DNA from: Owenweeksia sp048267305
GTDB taxonomy: Bacteria; Bacteroidota; Bacteroidia; Flavobacteriales; Schleiferiaceae
Length of the DNA stretch: 64,000 nt
Assembly (NCBI GenBank): GCA_048267305.1
Contig: JBLWXT010000011.1
Coordinates: 62,001-126,000, forward strand
Direction of reading: 5' to 3'
Below are positions 9,144 to 18,671 of the stretch, one piece after another. How positions within the stretch are numbered: position 1 is the first letter of the stretch; every line of letters begins with the position of its first letter. The translations under genes and the position numbers were made by a program. The notes under the pieces were generated by a model. That model was given only the letters and a program-made list of their open reading frames with translations, did not search any database and was not told the origin of the DNA.

Positions 9144-10007
9144 TTAACCTAAGTAAGTTTTTAAAATCTTACTTCTGGAGGTGTGCTTCAATCTGCGGAT
9201 AGCTTTTTCCTTAATCTGACGAACACGTTCGCGGGTAAGATCAAACTTCTCACCAATCTCTTCAAGGGTCATTGGATGTTGTCCACCCAATCCAAAGTAA
9301 AGGCGTACTACATCACCCTCACGTGGGGTTAAGGTAGCTAGTGAGCGCTCTATTTCGGTACGCAGTGAATCCTGCATCAAATCGTCATCCGGGTTAGGGC
9401 TGTCTCCTGTATTCAATACATCGTACAGGTTACTATCCTCTCCTTCTACTAATGGGGCATCCATAGAAATGTGACGGCCGCTGTTACGCATGCTTTCTTT
9501 CACATCATTTTCCCCCATCTCAAGATTATCAGCAATCTCATTGGCAGATGGTGCACGCTCGTGCTCCTGCTCCAAAGTGGCGTAAGCCTTATTGATTTTG
9601 TTGATAGATCCAATTTTGTTTAGCGGAAGCCTAACAATACGCGATTGCTCAGCCAATGCCTGCAAAATACTTTGACGAATCCACCATACGGCATAAGAAA
9701 TGAACTTGAAACCACGGGTTTCGTCAAATCTTTGTGCTGCCTTTATCAATCCAAGGTTTCCTTCATTAATAAGGTCAGGAAGTGTTAAACCCTGATTTTG
9801 GTATTGCTTAGCAACGGATACTACAAATCGCAAATTGGCTTTTGTAAGCTTCTCTAAAGCAACCTGATCGCCTGCTTTGATGCGCTGTGCCAATTCCACC
9901 TCCATCTCGGCCGTAATCAGCTCCACCTTACCAATCTCCTGCAAATACTTGTCAAGCGATGCAGTCTCGCGATTGGTAACCTGTTTCGTGATTTTAAGCT
10001 GTCTCAT
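9144..10007 (-). CDS. rpoD: Housekeeping RNA polymerase sigma-70 factor
   Basis: Primary sigma factor of 287 residues, the short Bacteroidota form that lacks region 1.1 and the non-conserved region. Region 1.2 is at about 15-48. Region 2 (about 52-128) contains the core-binding and -10-melting segment FKFISYAVWWIRQSI. Region 3 runs to about 200. Region 4 (about 220-285) contains the -35-type HTH TLEEIGEKFDLTRERVRQIK. It would recognise the TTTG / TAnnTTTG promoters seen throughout the window. It is a single gene between a terminator and the pnp gene. Confidence 0.98.
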   Translation of the reverse strand: MRQLKITKQVTNRETASLDKYLQEIGKVELITAEMEVELAQRIKAGDQVALEKLTKANLRFVVSVAKQYQNQGLTLPDLINEGNLGLIKAAQRFDETRGFKFISYAVWWIRQSILQALAEQSRIVRLPLNKIGSINKINKAYATLEQEHERAPSANEIADNLEMGENDVKESMRNSGRHISMDAPLVEGEDSNLYDVLNTGDSPNPDDDLMQDSLRTEIERSLATLTPREGDVVRLYFGLGGQHPMTLEEIGEKFDLTRERVRQIKEKAIRRLKHTSRSKILKTYLG

Positions 10008-10073
10008 ATCTAATTATAATGTACTTAATGCGTTAATAGAACGTCAAAAATCGATCCTTAGTTCTGGCGTGGA

Positions 10074-12197
10074 CTAATTGTCAGAAGGCTTAGGCAACAA
10101 GGCCTTACGGCTTAGTTTCATTTTGCCGCGATCATCAAGCCCGATAAGCTTAACATCGATAAGCTGTCCTTCCTTCAACACTTCATCAACAGTTTGTAGC
10201 CTGCGGTGTTCGATTTCCGAAATATGAAGTAAACCATCAGTATTTGGGCCAATTTCAACAAAAGCTCCATAAGCCTGTATAGACTTTACTTTACCCTGAT
10301 AAGTGGCGCCTACCTCTGGTACAAAGGCTATAGCCTTAATGCGAGCCATGGCAAGATCCATGTTCTCACGGTTGGTACCGCTGATTTCAATCATACCCCT
10401 ATCACCTTCTTCTTCAATAGTGATGGTAGTTTCGGTATCGGCCTGCAGCTTTTGTATGTTCTTTCCGCCTGGCCCGATGATGGCGCCAATGAAATCCTTA
10501 GGGATTTCCATTTTGGCAATCTTGGGGGCATTTGGCTTAACATCTGCGCGAGGCTCAGAGATGGTTTCCAGAATTTTATTTAGAATATGAAGACGTCCGG
10601 CTTTTGATTGCTCAAGGGCATTCTCCAAAATTTCGTACGAAAGTCCCTTTACTTTAATGTCCATTTGGCAGGCAGTGATGCCATCCTTGGTACCAGTTAC
10701 CTTAAAGTCCATATCACCGAGGTGATCCTCATCACCAAGAATATCAGAAAGAACGGCATATTTACCGGTATCAGGATCGGTAATCAATCCCATTGCGATT
10801 CCGGAAACAGCTTTCTTAAGTTTTACACCGGCATCCATAAGGGCAAGTGAACCTGCACATACAGTAGCCATTGAAGAGGAACCATTGGATTCCAAAATAT
10901 CTGAAACCACACGAATGGTGTAGATGTCATCATCCGGCAACATAACCTTTAGGGCTCTTTGAGCAAGGTTGCCATGTCCGATTTCCCTGCGGCTTACACC
11001 GCGGATAGGGCGGGCCTCACCAGTAGAAAAAGGAGGGAAGTTATAATGAAGGTAAAAACGTTCTGAACTGGTTTCGGTAACACCATCCCTGCGTTTTTCG
11101 TCAAGGCGTGAGCCGAGGGTTACCGTAGTAAGAGATTGTGTTTCTCCACGGGTAAACACAGCTGAACCATGAGCTCCAGGTAAATAGTCGATTTCTGACC
11201 AAATTGGGCGAACCTCATCAAGGGCACGTCCGTCAAGGCGCTGGCTATCATCAAGAATCATGGCGCGCATGGCCTTGTATTCCACATCGTGATAGTACGT
11301 ATTGATAAGAGATCCTTTTTCTGCCAATTCTTCTTCAGAGAATCTCTCCTTGAAGGATTCGCGGATTTCCTTAAATTTTTCTGAGCGTTCGTGCTTCGGA
11401 AGACCCGCTTTTGCAACAGCATAAACATCATCGTAGGTAGCCTCTAAAACGGCTTTCTTCAAATCTTCATCGTGCGTTTCGTGGCTGTATTCTCTTTTTA
11501 CTTTCGATTTTTCAACTTGTGCCGCAAGAGCTAGCTGAGCATCGATTTGTACTTTTATAGCTTCATGACCGAAGGCTATGGCTTCCACCATTTCCTTTTC
11601 GGAAATTTCCTTCATCTCACCTTCAACCATCACTACACTTTCTTTGGTAGCACCGATCATCATGTCTATGTCAGACTTAGCCATGTCGGTAGGAGAAGGG
11701 TTAATCATCAACTTGCCATCTACGCGGCCTACTCTTGCTTCAGACATTGGCCCGTCAAAAGGAAGGTCGGAAAGGGCAATACAAGCAGAAGCAGCCAAAC
11801 CACAAAGGGCATCTGGAGATACTTCCGGATCCCAGGATAGAAGGCTTATCATCAACTGGATTTCAGCGTGATAATCTTCTGGGAAAAGTGGACGAAGGCA
11901 GCGGTCTACCAAACGCATTACTAAAATCTCCTCGTCAGTTGGACGGGCTTCTCTCTTTAAAAAGCCACCGGGCACGCGGCCAGCAGCAGCAAATTTCTCA
12001 CGATAATCAACCGTAAGAGGTAAAAAGTCTACGCCTTCCTTGGCTTCTGGTGAGGAAACAACGGTAGCCAAAAGCATGGTACCACCCATTTTTACAACAA
12101 CAGAACCATCCGCTTGCTTGGCTAATTTGCCGGTTTCAAGTGTAATGGTTCTTCCATCTTCTAATTTTATTTCTTGGGTAATGGGATTTGGAATCAT
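10074..12197 (-). CDS. pnp: Polyribonucleotide nucleotidyltransferase (PNPase)
   Basis: Phosphorolytic 3'-5' exoribonuclease of 707 residues acting in mRNA decay. Two RNase PH-like domains flank a helical linker. The catalytic Asp pair lies in DILGDEDHLGDMDFKVTGT. A KH domain with the GXXG loop IIGPGGKNIQ (near 560) and an S1 domain (about 625-695) follow. The length is normal. It lies downstream of rpsO, the rpsO-pnp order also known in enterobacteria, with an 80-bp gap holding a strong hairpin. Confidence 0.98.
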   Translation of the reverse strand: MIPNPITQEIKLEDGRTITLETGKLAKQADGSVVVKMGGTMLLATVVSSPEAKEGVDFLPLTVDYREKFAAAGRVPGGFLKREARPTDEEILVMRLVDRCLRPLFPEDYHAEIQLMISLLSWDPEVSPDALCGLAASACIALSDLPFDGPMSEARVGRVDGKLMINPSPTDMAKSDIDMMIGATKESVVMVEGEMKEISEKEMVEAIAFGHEAIKVQIDAQLALAAQVEKSKVKREYSHETHDEDLKKAVLEATYDDVYAVAKAGLPKHERSEKFKEIRESFKERFSEEELAEKGSLINTYYHDVEYKAMRAMILDDSQRLDGRALDEVRPIWSEIDYLPGAHGSAVFTRGETQSLTTVTLGSRLDEKRRDGVTETSSERFYLHYNFPPFSTGEARPIRGVSRREIGHGNLAQRALKVMLPDDDIYTIRVVSDILESNGSSSMATVCAGSLALMDAGVKLKKAVSGIAMGLITDPDTGKYAVLSDILGDEDHLGDMDFKVTGTKDGITACQMDIKVKGLSYEILENALEQSKAGRLHILNKILETISEPRADVKPNAPKIAKMEIPKDFIGAIIGPGGKNIQKLQADTETTITIEEEGDRGMIEISGTNRENMDLAMARIKAIAFVPEVGATYQGKVKSIQAYGAFVEIGPNTDGLLHISEIEHRRLQTVDEVLKEGQLIDVKLIGLDDRGKMKLSRKALLPKPSDN

Positions 12198-12230
12198 CTA
12201 TGTATCTAAAATGTTATGTGTATAAATAAG

Positions 12231-12262
12231 AAGAAAGGCAATCGGTTAAAATTGCCTTTCTT
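12231..12262 (-). terminator. Hairpin between rpsO and pnp
   Basis: A perfect 12-bp stem AAGAAAGGCAAT / ATTGCCTTTCTT with an 8-base loop, followed on the minus strand by AT-rich sequence but no pure T run. It can act as a leaky terminator after rpsO or as an RNase-processing site in the pnp leader. Confidence 0.7.
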
Positions 12263-12278
12263 CAAGTGTTGCAGCTGA

Positions 12279-12548
12279 TTATTTTCTGATGCCTAGCTCA
12301 GCAATAACAGCACGATATCTTGTGATATCTTTATTCTTTAAGTAGTTAAGGATTTTTCTTCTCTTTCCTACAAGATCCACCAAAGCTTTTTCGGTGGCAA
12401 AATCCTTACGATTATTTTTCAAGTGCTCTGTAAGGTGGTTGATACGGAAGGTGAAAAGTGCGGCTTGTGATTCTACGGTGCCTGAGTCACTCTCTGATTT
12501 CCCGTGTTTTTTGAAGATTTCTCTCTTCTTTTCTGATGTTAAATACAT
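12279..12548 (-). CDS. rpsO: 30S ribosomal protein uS15
   Basis: Small-subunit primary binding protein of 89 residues, the usual length. It contains the conserved segments SGTVESQAALFTFRINHLTEHLK and a C-terminal LVGKRRKILNYLKN that contact 16S rRNA helices. It is probably the first gene of the rpsO-pnp unit, with a TACTTTTG promoter element 46 bp upstream. Confidence 0.98.
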   Translation of the reverse strand: MYLTSEKKREIFKKHGKSESDSGTVESQAALFTFRINHLTEHLKNNRKDFATEKALVDLVGKRRKILNYLKNKDITRYRAVIAELGIRK

Positions 12549-12593
12549 TCCAAAATCGCTTTAGATAAATGTTATGCTATAAAAAATGAGGTG

Positions 12594-12601
12594 CAAAAGT
12601 A
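12594..12601 (-). promoter_or_regulatory. Promoter -7 element of rpsO
   Basis: TACTTTTG on the minus strand matches TAnnTTTG and lies 46 bp before the rpsO ATG, overlapping the space after accD. No clear TTTG -33 box is seen. Confidence 0.5.
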
Positions 12602-12608
12602 TGAAAAA

Positions 12609-13484
12609 TTATTTTGCAGAAGCTGTTGCCTTTTCATTTTCAGGAACAACCATACCTATGAAGGTGCTCATTTTTGCTTTTAAATTTTTACGCTCCGAGA
12701 TGAAGTCCAAAAATCCGTGCTCCAAAAGGAATTCAGAAGTTTGAAAATCTTCGGGGAGATCTTTGCCTATGGTTTCCTTTACAATCCGCGGTCCGGCAAA
12801 TCCGATTAATGCACCTGGCTCGGCAATGTTAATATCGCCCAACATGGCAAAAGATGCGGTAACACCACCCGTTGTGGGGTCTGTTAATACTGAGATATAT
12901 GGAACCCCCTGCTTGCTCAACAAGGCCAGTTTAGCACTGGTTTTTGCCATTTGCATTAATGAAAACGCGGCCTCCATCATACGTGCTCCCCCAGATTTGG
13001 AAATCATGATGAAGGTTTTTTTATACTTAATGGAATGATCAATAGCCTTTGCGATTTTTTCTCCCACCACTGATCCCATTGAACCTCCAATAAAGTTGAA
13101 GTTCATACAGGCAATAACCACTTCCGAACCATTCATGCTTCCGTATCCCGTGGTGACGGCATCTTTCAATCCCGTTTTTTTAACCGCAGCGGTATAGCGA
13201 TCGATGTACTTCTTGGTATCCTCAAATTTCAGAGGATCTGCAGAAGCCATATTGGGGTTAAGTTCAGTGAATTTTCCCTCATCAAACAGTATTGAGAAAT
13301 ACTCAACGGCATTTATACGATCGTGATAACCACAGTTATTACAAACCCAAAGTGTTTTGGCATGATCCTCCTGAGAGCGGATTACCTTGCACTTGGGGCA
13401 TTTGTGCCAAAGACCTTCGGGAGTTTCCTTTTTGTCTTTGGTGCTTGTGGTAATACCTTCTTTATTTCTTTTGAACCAACCCAT
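12609..13484 (-). CDS. accD: Acetyl-CoA carboxylase carboxyltransferase subunit beta
   Basis: Beta chain of the carboxyltransferase that moves CO2 from carboxybiotin to acetyl-CoA, the first step of fatty acid synthesis; 291 residues. The N-terminal four-Cys zinc ribbon is intact (Cys29, 32, 48, 51). The crotonase-like carboxyltransferase core follows with SGGARMMEAAFSLMQMAKTS and the oxyanion-type glycine loop DPTTGGVTASFAMLGD. It lies between fbaB and rpsO on the same strand. The partner accA is not in the window. Confidence 0.97.
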   Translation of the reverse strand: MGWFKRNKEGITTSTKDKKETPEGLWHKCPKCKVIRSQEDHAKTLWVCNNCGYHDRINAVEYFSILFDEGKFTELNPNMASADPLKFEDTKKYIDRYTAAVKKTGLKDAVTTGYGSMNGSEVVIACMNFNFIGGSMGSVVGEKIAKAIDHSIKYKKTFIMISKSGGARMMEAAFSLMQMAKTSAKLALLSKQGVPYISVLTDPTTGGVTASFAMLGDINIAEPGALIGFAGPRIVKETIGKDLPEDFQTSEFLLEHGFLDFISERKNLKAKMSTFIGMVVPENEKATASAK

Positions 13485-13573
13485 AACTATTTATTTAATA
13501 GTGAAGATGTAATATCGAATATTTACGTGATCAACTTTTAAGTACAGGAGCCCACAAGGGAGGGCCAATACTT

Positions 13574-14638
13574 TTAAGCGATTGTTATTCCCTTGTCAAG
13601 ATATACGTCCTGAATGGAGTTAAGCAACTTTATTCCTTCCACCATTGGTTTTTGGAAGGCTTTTCTACCAGAGATCAAACCTTGCCCGCCAGCTCTTTTA
13701 TTAATTACTGCAGTGCGTATAGCTTCAGCCATATCCGAATCCTTGCTGCCGGTAGAAGCACCACCGGAGTTAATTAATCCCTGACGGCCCATATAGCAGT
13801 TGGCTACCTGATAGCGTGTAAGATCGATAGGGTGCTCGCTTGTAAGTTCGCTATAAACCTTATCGTGGGTTTTACCGAAGTTTACTGCGGTATAACCTCC
13901 GTTGTTTTCGGGAAGCTTTTGTTTAATGATATCTGCCTGAATGGTTACACCGAGGTGGTTGGCCTGTCCGGTTAGGTCAGCAGATACATGATAATCTACA
14001 CCGTCTTTCTTAAACGCATTGTTTCGGGTGTAGCACCAAAGGATGGTGGCCATACCAAGCTCATGAGCTCTTTCGAAGGCCATGGCAACTTCCTGAATTT
14101 GGCGGGTGGAGTTTTCAGAACCAAAATAGATGGTGGCCCCCACGGCCACAGCTCCCAGGTTCCAGGCTTCTTCTACTGTACCATACATTACCTGATCGGC
14201 TTTGTTGGGGTAAGTAAGTAGTTCGTTGTGGTTAATTTTTACGATAAAGGGAATTTTGTGAGCGTATTTGCGTGAAACGCTGGCAAGAACACCATAGGTG
14301 GATGCTACGGCATTACAACCACCTTCAATAGCAAGTTTTACAATGTTTTCGCCATCAAAGTAAATGGGGTTTGGAGCAAATGAAGCGCCAGCACTATGTT
14401 CTATACCTTGATCTACAGGTAAAATGGAAACGTATCCGGTATTAGCCAAACGGCCATTTCCGTAAAGGGCCTGCAGGCTTCTAAGTACTTGTGGGTTTCT
14501 GTTGCTATAGCCAAAAGCTCTTTCTACAAAGTCGCCTCCGGGTAAGTGCAGGCTTTCTTTTGAAATTTTCGGATTGCTAAAGTTGAGTAGGTTTTCAGCA
14601 TCGTCACCAAGTAGTTGTGAAATGTTTTCGAGATTCAT
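13574..14638 (-). CDS. fbaB: Class I fructose-bisphosphate aldolase (FbaB/DhnA family)
   Basis: Glycolytic/gluconeogenic aldolase using a Schiff-base lysine, 354 residues. The N-terminal substrate loop SILPVDQGIEHSAG (71-84) and the barrel segment PFIVKINHNELLTYP, with the likely early-barrel lysine, match the bacterial/archaeal class I DhnA-type enzyme rather than zinc-dependent class II. The 3' half carries GGASTGSKDSD and the phosphate-binding GGQGLISGRKAFQKP. With pckA elsewhere in the window it may serve gluconeogenesis. It is probably a single transcription unit with a TAAATTTG element about 43 bp before the start. Confidence 0.95.
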   Translation of the reverse strand: MNLENISQLLGDDAENLLNFSNPKISKESLHLPGGDFVERAFGYSNRNPQVLRSLQALYGNGRLANTGYVSILPVDQGIEHSAGASFAPNPIYFDGENIVKLAIEGGCNAVASTYGVLASVSRKYAHKIPFIVKINHNELLTYPNKADQVMYGTVEEAWNLGAVAVGATIYFGSENSTRQIQEVAMAFERAHELGMATILWCYTRNNAFKKDGVDYHVSADLTGQANHLGVTIQADIIKQKLPENNGGYTAVNFGKTHDKVYSELTSEHPIDLTRYQVANCYMGRQGLINSGGASTGSKDSDMAEAIRTAVINKRAGGQGLISGRKAFQKPMVEGIKLLNSIQDVYLDKGITIA

Positions 14639-14680
14639 GAGAGGTAAGTTAAAGATTAAACCAGTTTAATTTTAGGACGG

Positions 14681-14688
14681 CAAATTTA
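14681..14688 (-). promoter_or_regulatory. Promoter -7 element of fbaB
   Basis: TAAATTTG on the minus strand matches TAnnTTTG and lies 42 bp before the fbaB ATG. No convincing -33 TTTG is present. Confidence 0.5.
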
Positions 14689-14705
14689 GGATTTTTTAGA
14701 ACCTA

Positions 14706-17054
14706 TCAGAAAGGATATCCTAAGGCGATGTTGTAGGTGAGGTTTTTGGGAACGTTACGGGTTAAAATCACCCACTCATCTCCCAGGGATATCAAGCCCG
14801 GATCACGCACCTTTACACCAACATCAAATCGTATTACAAAAAAGTCAAAATCCAGGCGGAGGCCAATACCAGAGCCAATTGCGAATTCATTTAAAAGGTC
14901 TTCAATCTTAATATCTGTATTTTCGGTTTCCAGTCCACCGGAGTACCAAACGTTGCCGGCATCAACAAAAATAGCGCCTTGCAAAAGGGAAAATATGGGA
15001 AAGCGATATTCAGAATTAAATAGAATTTTAAAGGTTCCCGTGGCAAAGCCTAACGATTGTCCTTCGGAATAATTGGTATTTGGAGTAACACCTGCACCCA
15101 AACGGTAAGGAGTCCACGCTCTCAGATCATTACTTCCGCCCATATAAAAGTACTTGGAGAAGGGCGGTATCCTGGCAAAACCTGTATCGGTGGCAATCTT
15201 ACTGTTTCCGTAAGGAAGTATATAGCCAGAGTAAACCCGGTTTACCCAGGCTCTTTTTTTACCCAGATTCCATTGGTAACGCCCATCCACCTCTAACTTC
15301 AGGTATTGGAAATACTGTACGTCAAAGATACTTCTCGAGCCATTGTCCAGCGGTTTGCCAATACTGGTCCAGTCATCAATTTTGCCTAAAATGAATCCGG
15401 CAGGTTCAATCATGGCTTTCAGATATCGGGGATTGGCCCATTTACTATCCAGCTGCTCATTGATAATATAGGTCCATCTGAATGTAGAAATAAACTCACT
15501 GGTAAACGCTCTTCGCTGAATATCAGAGAGGGCAAGTAAAAAGAGGTCGTTTTCATTGGAAACCTGAGAATAGGTAAGGTCGGCAACCTCAAAACTATGA
15601 GATTTGCGCCTTGACTCACGCAGACTATAGGATAACTTCCCCCCAAAGGTATTACGGTCAAACTCTATCCTTTCTAAAAAGTTGTAATAAACCGACACTC
15701 TGGATTTGGGCTGCATCCTTTTAGGAAAAAGACCTACTGTATTGAAGGGGAGCAACCATCTGGGGAAATCCAGACTTATTTCGCCTCCCAGTTCGAGGGT
15801 GCGGGTTGCATCGGTACCGGTTACGGTGCTATCTGCAGAGGGGTAAAACTGAAGTCCAGCGTTAAAACGAATTTCCAAAGCTTCTCCAGCGCCAAAAACG
15901 TTTCTATCTATCCAGCCCACACTACCGTTTAACCCAGGTTTGGTTGTGCTGTTGAAGGTGAGTTCAGGCTCCAGTATCAGTGTTCGCTTATCAAGTGGGG
16001 TAAGGTTTACGTAGGCATTTAGAGTTGGCCCGATTGAGTCTTCCGGCCCGTTTTCAAAGTTTATCTGGGTAAGCCTGAATGCTTTATAGCCCACCAGGTG
16101 ACTGTAGGTATCTTTTACATTTTGTTCATTGTATTTGGAGCCATGTTTAAAATGGATGGCATCTGTAATGTATCGCGGCTTGTATTGTAAAGTATCATAT
16201 ACATACTGATAACGCTGAAACTCCAAGGTGTCATCAGGTTCATTGTTAGTTCTTATATCCAGGTCGGGCCTTATATAAACTTTATTGATTCTATAAGTTT
16301 GATGATCGCGATAAGCCACGGTATCTCCAATATCCACCTGGCGTTGAGCAACTATCATTTTAATATTCACCAGGTTGCCAGGCAGTAAGGTATCTACCGA
16401 AAAGGTGATAAAGTTTTTAGAAAAATTGTAAAAACCTTCATTTCTAAAAAACTGAGCAAGCCTGCTTCGTTCTGCTTCCAGTTTTTCAGCATCATAGGGG
16501 TCTCCTTTCTTTAGCAGGCTATCCTTTTTTGTGATGAAGTTAATAAGGTTCTCAATTTGCTTTGTTTCTACGTCCTTGGAGAGCTCATTTATATAATACC
16601 GCTGGCCGGTATTTACAGTGTAGGTTACCTCGGCCTTTTTAGAGTTTCTCCTTAGGGAGTCTATTTGGTAAGAAGATGTAGCATTAAAGTAGCCCTTGTT
16701 GAAATACCAGTTTTGCAACTGAATGGCACCACGGGCCACTTTACCTGTATCCAGAATTACGGGAGCACTGCCTACCCTTGAGAAGAAGTTGCTGTCTCTG
16801 TTGTTTCCCCAGTTATACAAACCAAGACTGGGAGCCACGTAAAATCCAAAATGCGGAGCCACTACCCAAAATCCCGGGTTGGGCTGCTGTTTAAGGATGT
16901 CTTCAGCTTCCTCTGGTGCACCTTTTTCCTCGTTTACCACGATGGTGCTTTGCATAAGCAAGAGCTTGCCGTCCGGAACATACTTGGTATAACTACAAGA
17001 ATGAAGGGCAAGGAAAACCAGCGGGAAAAAGATTATGTAGAGCTTTTTTACCAA
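14706..17054 (-). CDS. TamA/BamA-family outer-membrane protein with lipobox
   Basis: Omp85-superfamily protein of 782 residues. The N-terminus is a lipoprotein-like signal (LALHSC, Cys20), followed by POTRA-type repeats. These include a cluster with NWYFNKGYFNATSSYQID and DAEKLEAERSRLAQFFRNEGFYNF. A 16-strand barrel region ends in the terminal phenylalanine of NIALGYPF, the usual barrel signal. It probably helps insert or secrete outer-membrane proteins. It starts at a TTG because an in-frame stop lies just upstream. The adjacent divergent gene is the SPOUT methyltransferase. The lipobox on an Omp85 protein is a known Bacteroidota trait. Confidence 0.88.
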   Translation of the reverse strand: MVKKLYIIFFPLVFLALHSCSYTKYVPDGKLLLMQSTIVVNEEKGAPEEAEDILKQQPNPGFWVVAPHFGFYVAPSLGLYNWGNNRDSNFFSRVGSAPVILDTGKVARGAIQLQNWYFNKGYFNATSSYQIDSLRRNSKKAEVTYTVNTGQRYYINELSKDVETKQIENLINFITKKDSLLKKGDPYDAEKLEAERSRLAQFFRNEGFYNFSKNFITFSVDTLLPGNLVNIKMIVAQRQVDIGDTVAYRDHQTYRINKVYIRPDLDIRTNNEPDDTLEFQRYQYVYDTLQYKPRYITDAIHFKHGSKYNEQNVKDTYSHLVGYKAFRLTQINFENGPEDSIGPTLNAYVNLTPLDKRTLILEPELTFNSTTKPGLNGSVGWIDRNVFGAGEALEIRFNAGLQFYPSADSTVTGTDATRTLELGGEISLDFPRWLLPFNTVGLFPKRMQPKSRVSVYYNFLERIEFDRNTFGGKLSYSLRESRRKSHSFEVADLTYSQVSNENDLFLLALSDIQRRAFTSEFISTFRWTYIINEQLDSKWANPRYLKAMIEPAGFILGKIDDWTSIGKPLDNGSRSIFDVQYFQYLKLEVDGRYQWNLGKKRAWVNRVYSGYILPYGNSKIATDTGFARIPPFSKYFYMGGSNDLRAWTPYRLGAGVTPNTNYSEGQSLGFATGTFKILFNSEYRFPIFSLLQGAIFVDAGNVWYSGGLETENTDIKIEDLLNEFAIGSGIGLRLDFDFFVIRFDVGVKVRDPGLISLGDEWVILTRNVPKNLTYNIALGYPF

Positions 17055-17080
17055 GTTTGCAGGCGCGAATTATAAATGTG

Positions 17081-17088
17081 CAAATGTA
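17081..17088 (-). promoter_or_regulatory. Promoter -7 element of the TamA-like gene
   Basis: TACATTTG on the minus strand, 26 bp before the TTG start, matches TAnnTTTG. It lies only 7 bp before the ATG of the divergent methyltransferase gene, so the two starts share a very compact control region. Confidence 0.5.
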
Positions 17089-17095
17089 AAAGGAT

Positions 17096-17809
17096 ATGTT
17101 GTCTCGCTCTCAGCAAAAGTTATTGAGAAAACTGGCTTCCAAAAAGTATCGTCAACAGTACAGATTATTTGTTGCCGAAGGTAGAAAGGTGGTGGGTGAA
17201 ATGCTCGCGGAAGGCCTGATTCCGGAGATGTTGATTGCTACTCCCGATTCTGATCTTGCCGAAAAGGCAACCATTGTAACCCCCGAAGAACTTAAGGATT
17301 TAACGAACCTTGAGACGGCAGATGAAGTGATCGGGGTTTTTCCTTTTCCTGAAATCGTTGTGGCAACAGGAAATACTATCGTAGTTTTAGATGGTATAAA
17401 AGACCCTGGAAACTTAGGCACCATTATAAGAACCTGCGATTGGTTTGGAGTAAGCGAGGTGTATTGCAGTGTTGGTACCACCGATATTTACAACGCTAAA
17501 ACGGTGCAGAGTACTATGGGCAGCATTGTGCGGGTAAAGGTTAGCTATCTCACAAATGAGGAAATCCATGCCGCTTTAAGGCTAAGTGAGGCAGAGGTGC
17601 TTTGCGCAGATATGAATGGGCAGTCTTTTACCGACTTTAAACCAGCTGGAAAAACAGCCATTGTAATGGGAAGCGAGTCTCATGGTCCATCTGATTTTTG
17701 GAAGGAAAAGGCGAAGGCAATTACAATTCCCCGCAAGGGTAGCTCAAAAACCGAAAGCCTAAACGTAGGTGTGGCAGCCGGAATTTTAATAGCTCACCTG
17801 AGTAGTTAA
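17096..17809 (+). CDS. SPOUT (TrmH/SpoU) family RNA 2'-O-ribose methyltransferase
   Basis: SAM-dependent RNA methyltransferase of 237 residues. An N-terminal substrate-binding domain (about 1-80) is followed by the knotted SPOUT domain with all three motifs: motif 1 DPGNLGTIIRTCDWFGV, motif 2 AIVMGSESHG and motif 3 SLNVGVAAGIL. It is the general rRNA/tRNA 2'-O-methyltransferase type; target base unknown. An AGGAT lies just before the ATG. The gene ends one base from the convergent EamA gene stop. Confidence 0.93.
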   Translation: MLSRSQQKLLRKLASKKYRQQYRLFVAEGRKVVGEMLAEGLIPEMLIATPDSDLAEKATIVTPEELKDLTNLETADEVIGVFPFPEIVVATGNTIVVLDGIKDPGNLGTIIRTCDWFGVSEVYCSVGTTDIYNAKTVQSTMGSIVRVKVSYLTNEEIHAALRLSEAEVLCADMNGQSFTDFKPAGKTAIVMGSESHGPSDFWKEKAKAITIPRKGSSKTESLNVGVAAGILIAHLSS

Positions 17810-17810
17810 T

Positions 17811-18671
17811 TCAGGTTTGGGCCAAACGGCCATTTTTGCGTTTATGAGCCTTAAAGAGTACATTTAGTATTACTCCACCCAAAACCATGGCGATGCCCAA
17901 TAAAGCTACGGGCTGATATACAACCTTAAATATGAGGAGGTCAAAACCCAGTGCGAAAATGATCCCTAAATATTTGAGGCTGGTGATTTCGTTTACTTCA
18001 GCATTTTGGAGGGCCTTGGTCATATACACCTGCGCGATTTGCGTTAAAATGCCCATTAATAAGAGCAAGGCCCATTCCCAACCGATTGGAGTTACCCAAT
18101 TAAATAGAGAGATAAACGCCATTACCGGGGTGGCAATTAAAGGGAAGTAGAAAACCACAACAAGCGGGTGGTCAGTATCTTTTACTTTACGGATGCAATT
18201 GTAGGCCAGGCCGGCAAACATGGCTGAAGTTATACCCATTATGAAAAGCTTCATGTCAATATTTGGATCAAAACCCTTAATAAGGGCAATGCCGCCAAAT
18301 GATACCAAAAAGAAGAGCCATTGTACTTTATACATTTTTTCGCCCAGCATAAAAATAGCGAAGAAGGCTGTAAAAATGGGGGATAGGTACTGTATGGTTA
18401 TGGCCGAGCCTAAGGGCATTTTCTGTAGGGTGTAAAAGAACATGGTGAGCGCTATAACCCCAAATACTCCTCTTAAAATCAAATACTTTTTCTGATTTCC
18501 AAAGAGTGGGATATTCCTCTTTTTTAAAAAGTAAAAACAGATGGAGAGAGAAATAATGCTCCTGAAAAGTACCAGTTCAGTGGCGGGAAGGCGATCCAGA
18601 AATTTCACCGTAAGGTTCATCAGGGCAAAGCCTACTACGGAAATCAGCATGTAGCCGAGGGCCTTATTCAT
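17811..18671 (-). CDS. EamA/DMT-family transporter
   Basis: Inner-membrane permease of 286 residues with ten predicted helices in two EamA repeats (about 1-140 and 145-280). Each repeat is rich in Gly, Ala and Leu, as in RhaT/YdcZ-type exporters. Features such as PATELVLFRSIISLSI and AMFFYTLQKMPLGSAITIQYLSPIFTAF are typical. The substrate is unknown; the family exports amino acids, nucleosides and other small metabolites. It stands alone and ends one base from the convergent methyltransferase gene. Confidence 0.92.
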   Translation of the reverse strand: MNKALGYMLISVVGFALMNLTVKFLDRLPATELVLFRSIISLSICFYFLKKRNIPLFGNQKKYLILRGVFGVIALTMFFYTLQKMPLGSAITIQYLSPIFTAFFAIFMLGEKMYKVQWLFFLVSFGGIALIKGFDPNIDMKLFIMGITSAMFAGLAYNCIRKVKDTDHPLVVVFYFPLIATPVMAFISLFNWVTPIGWEWALLLLMGILTQIAQVYMTKALQNAEVNEITSLKYLGIIFALGFDLLIFKVVYQPVALLGIAMVLGGVILNVLFKAHKRKNGRLAQT

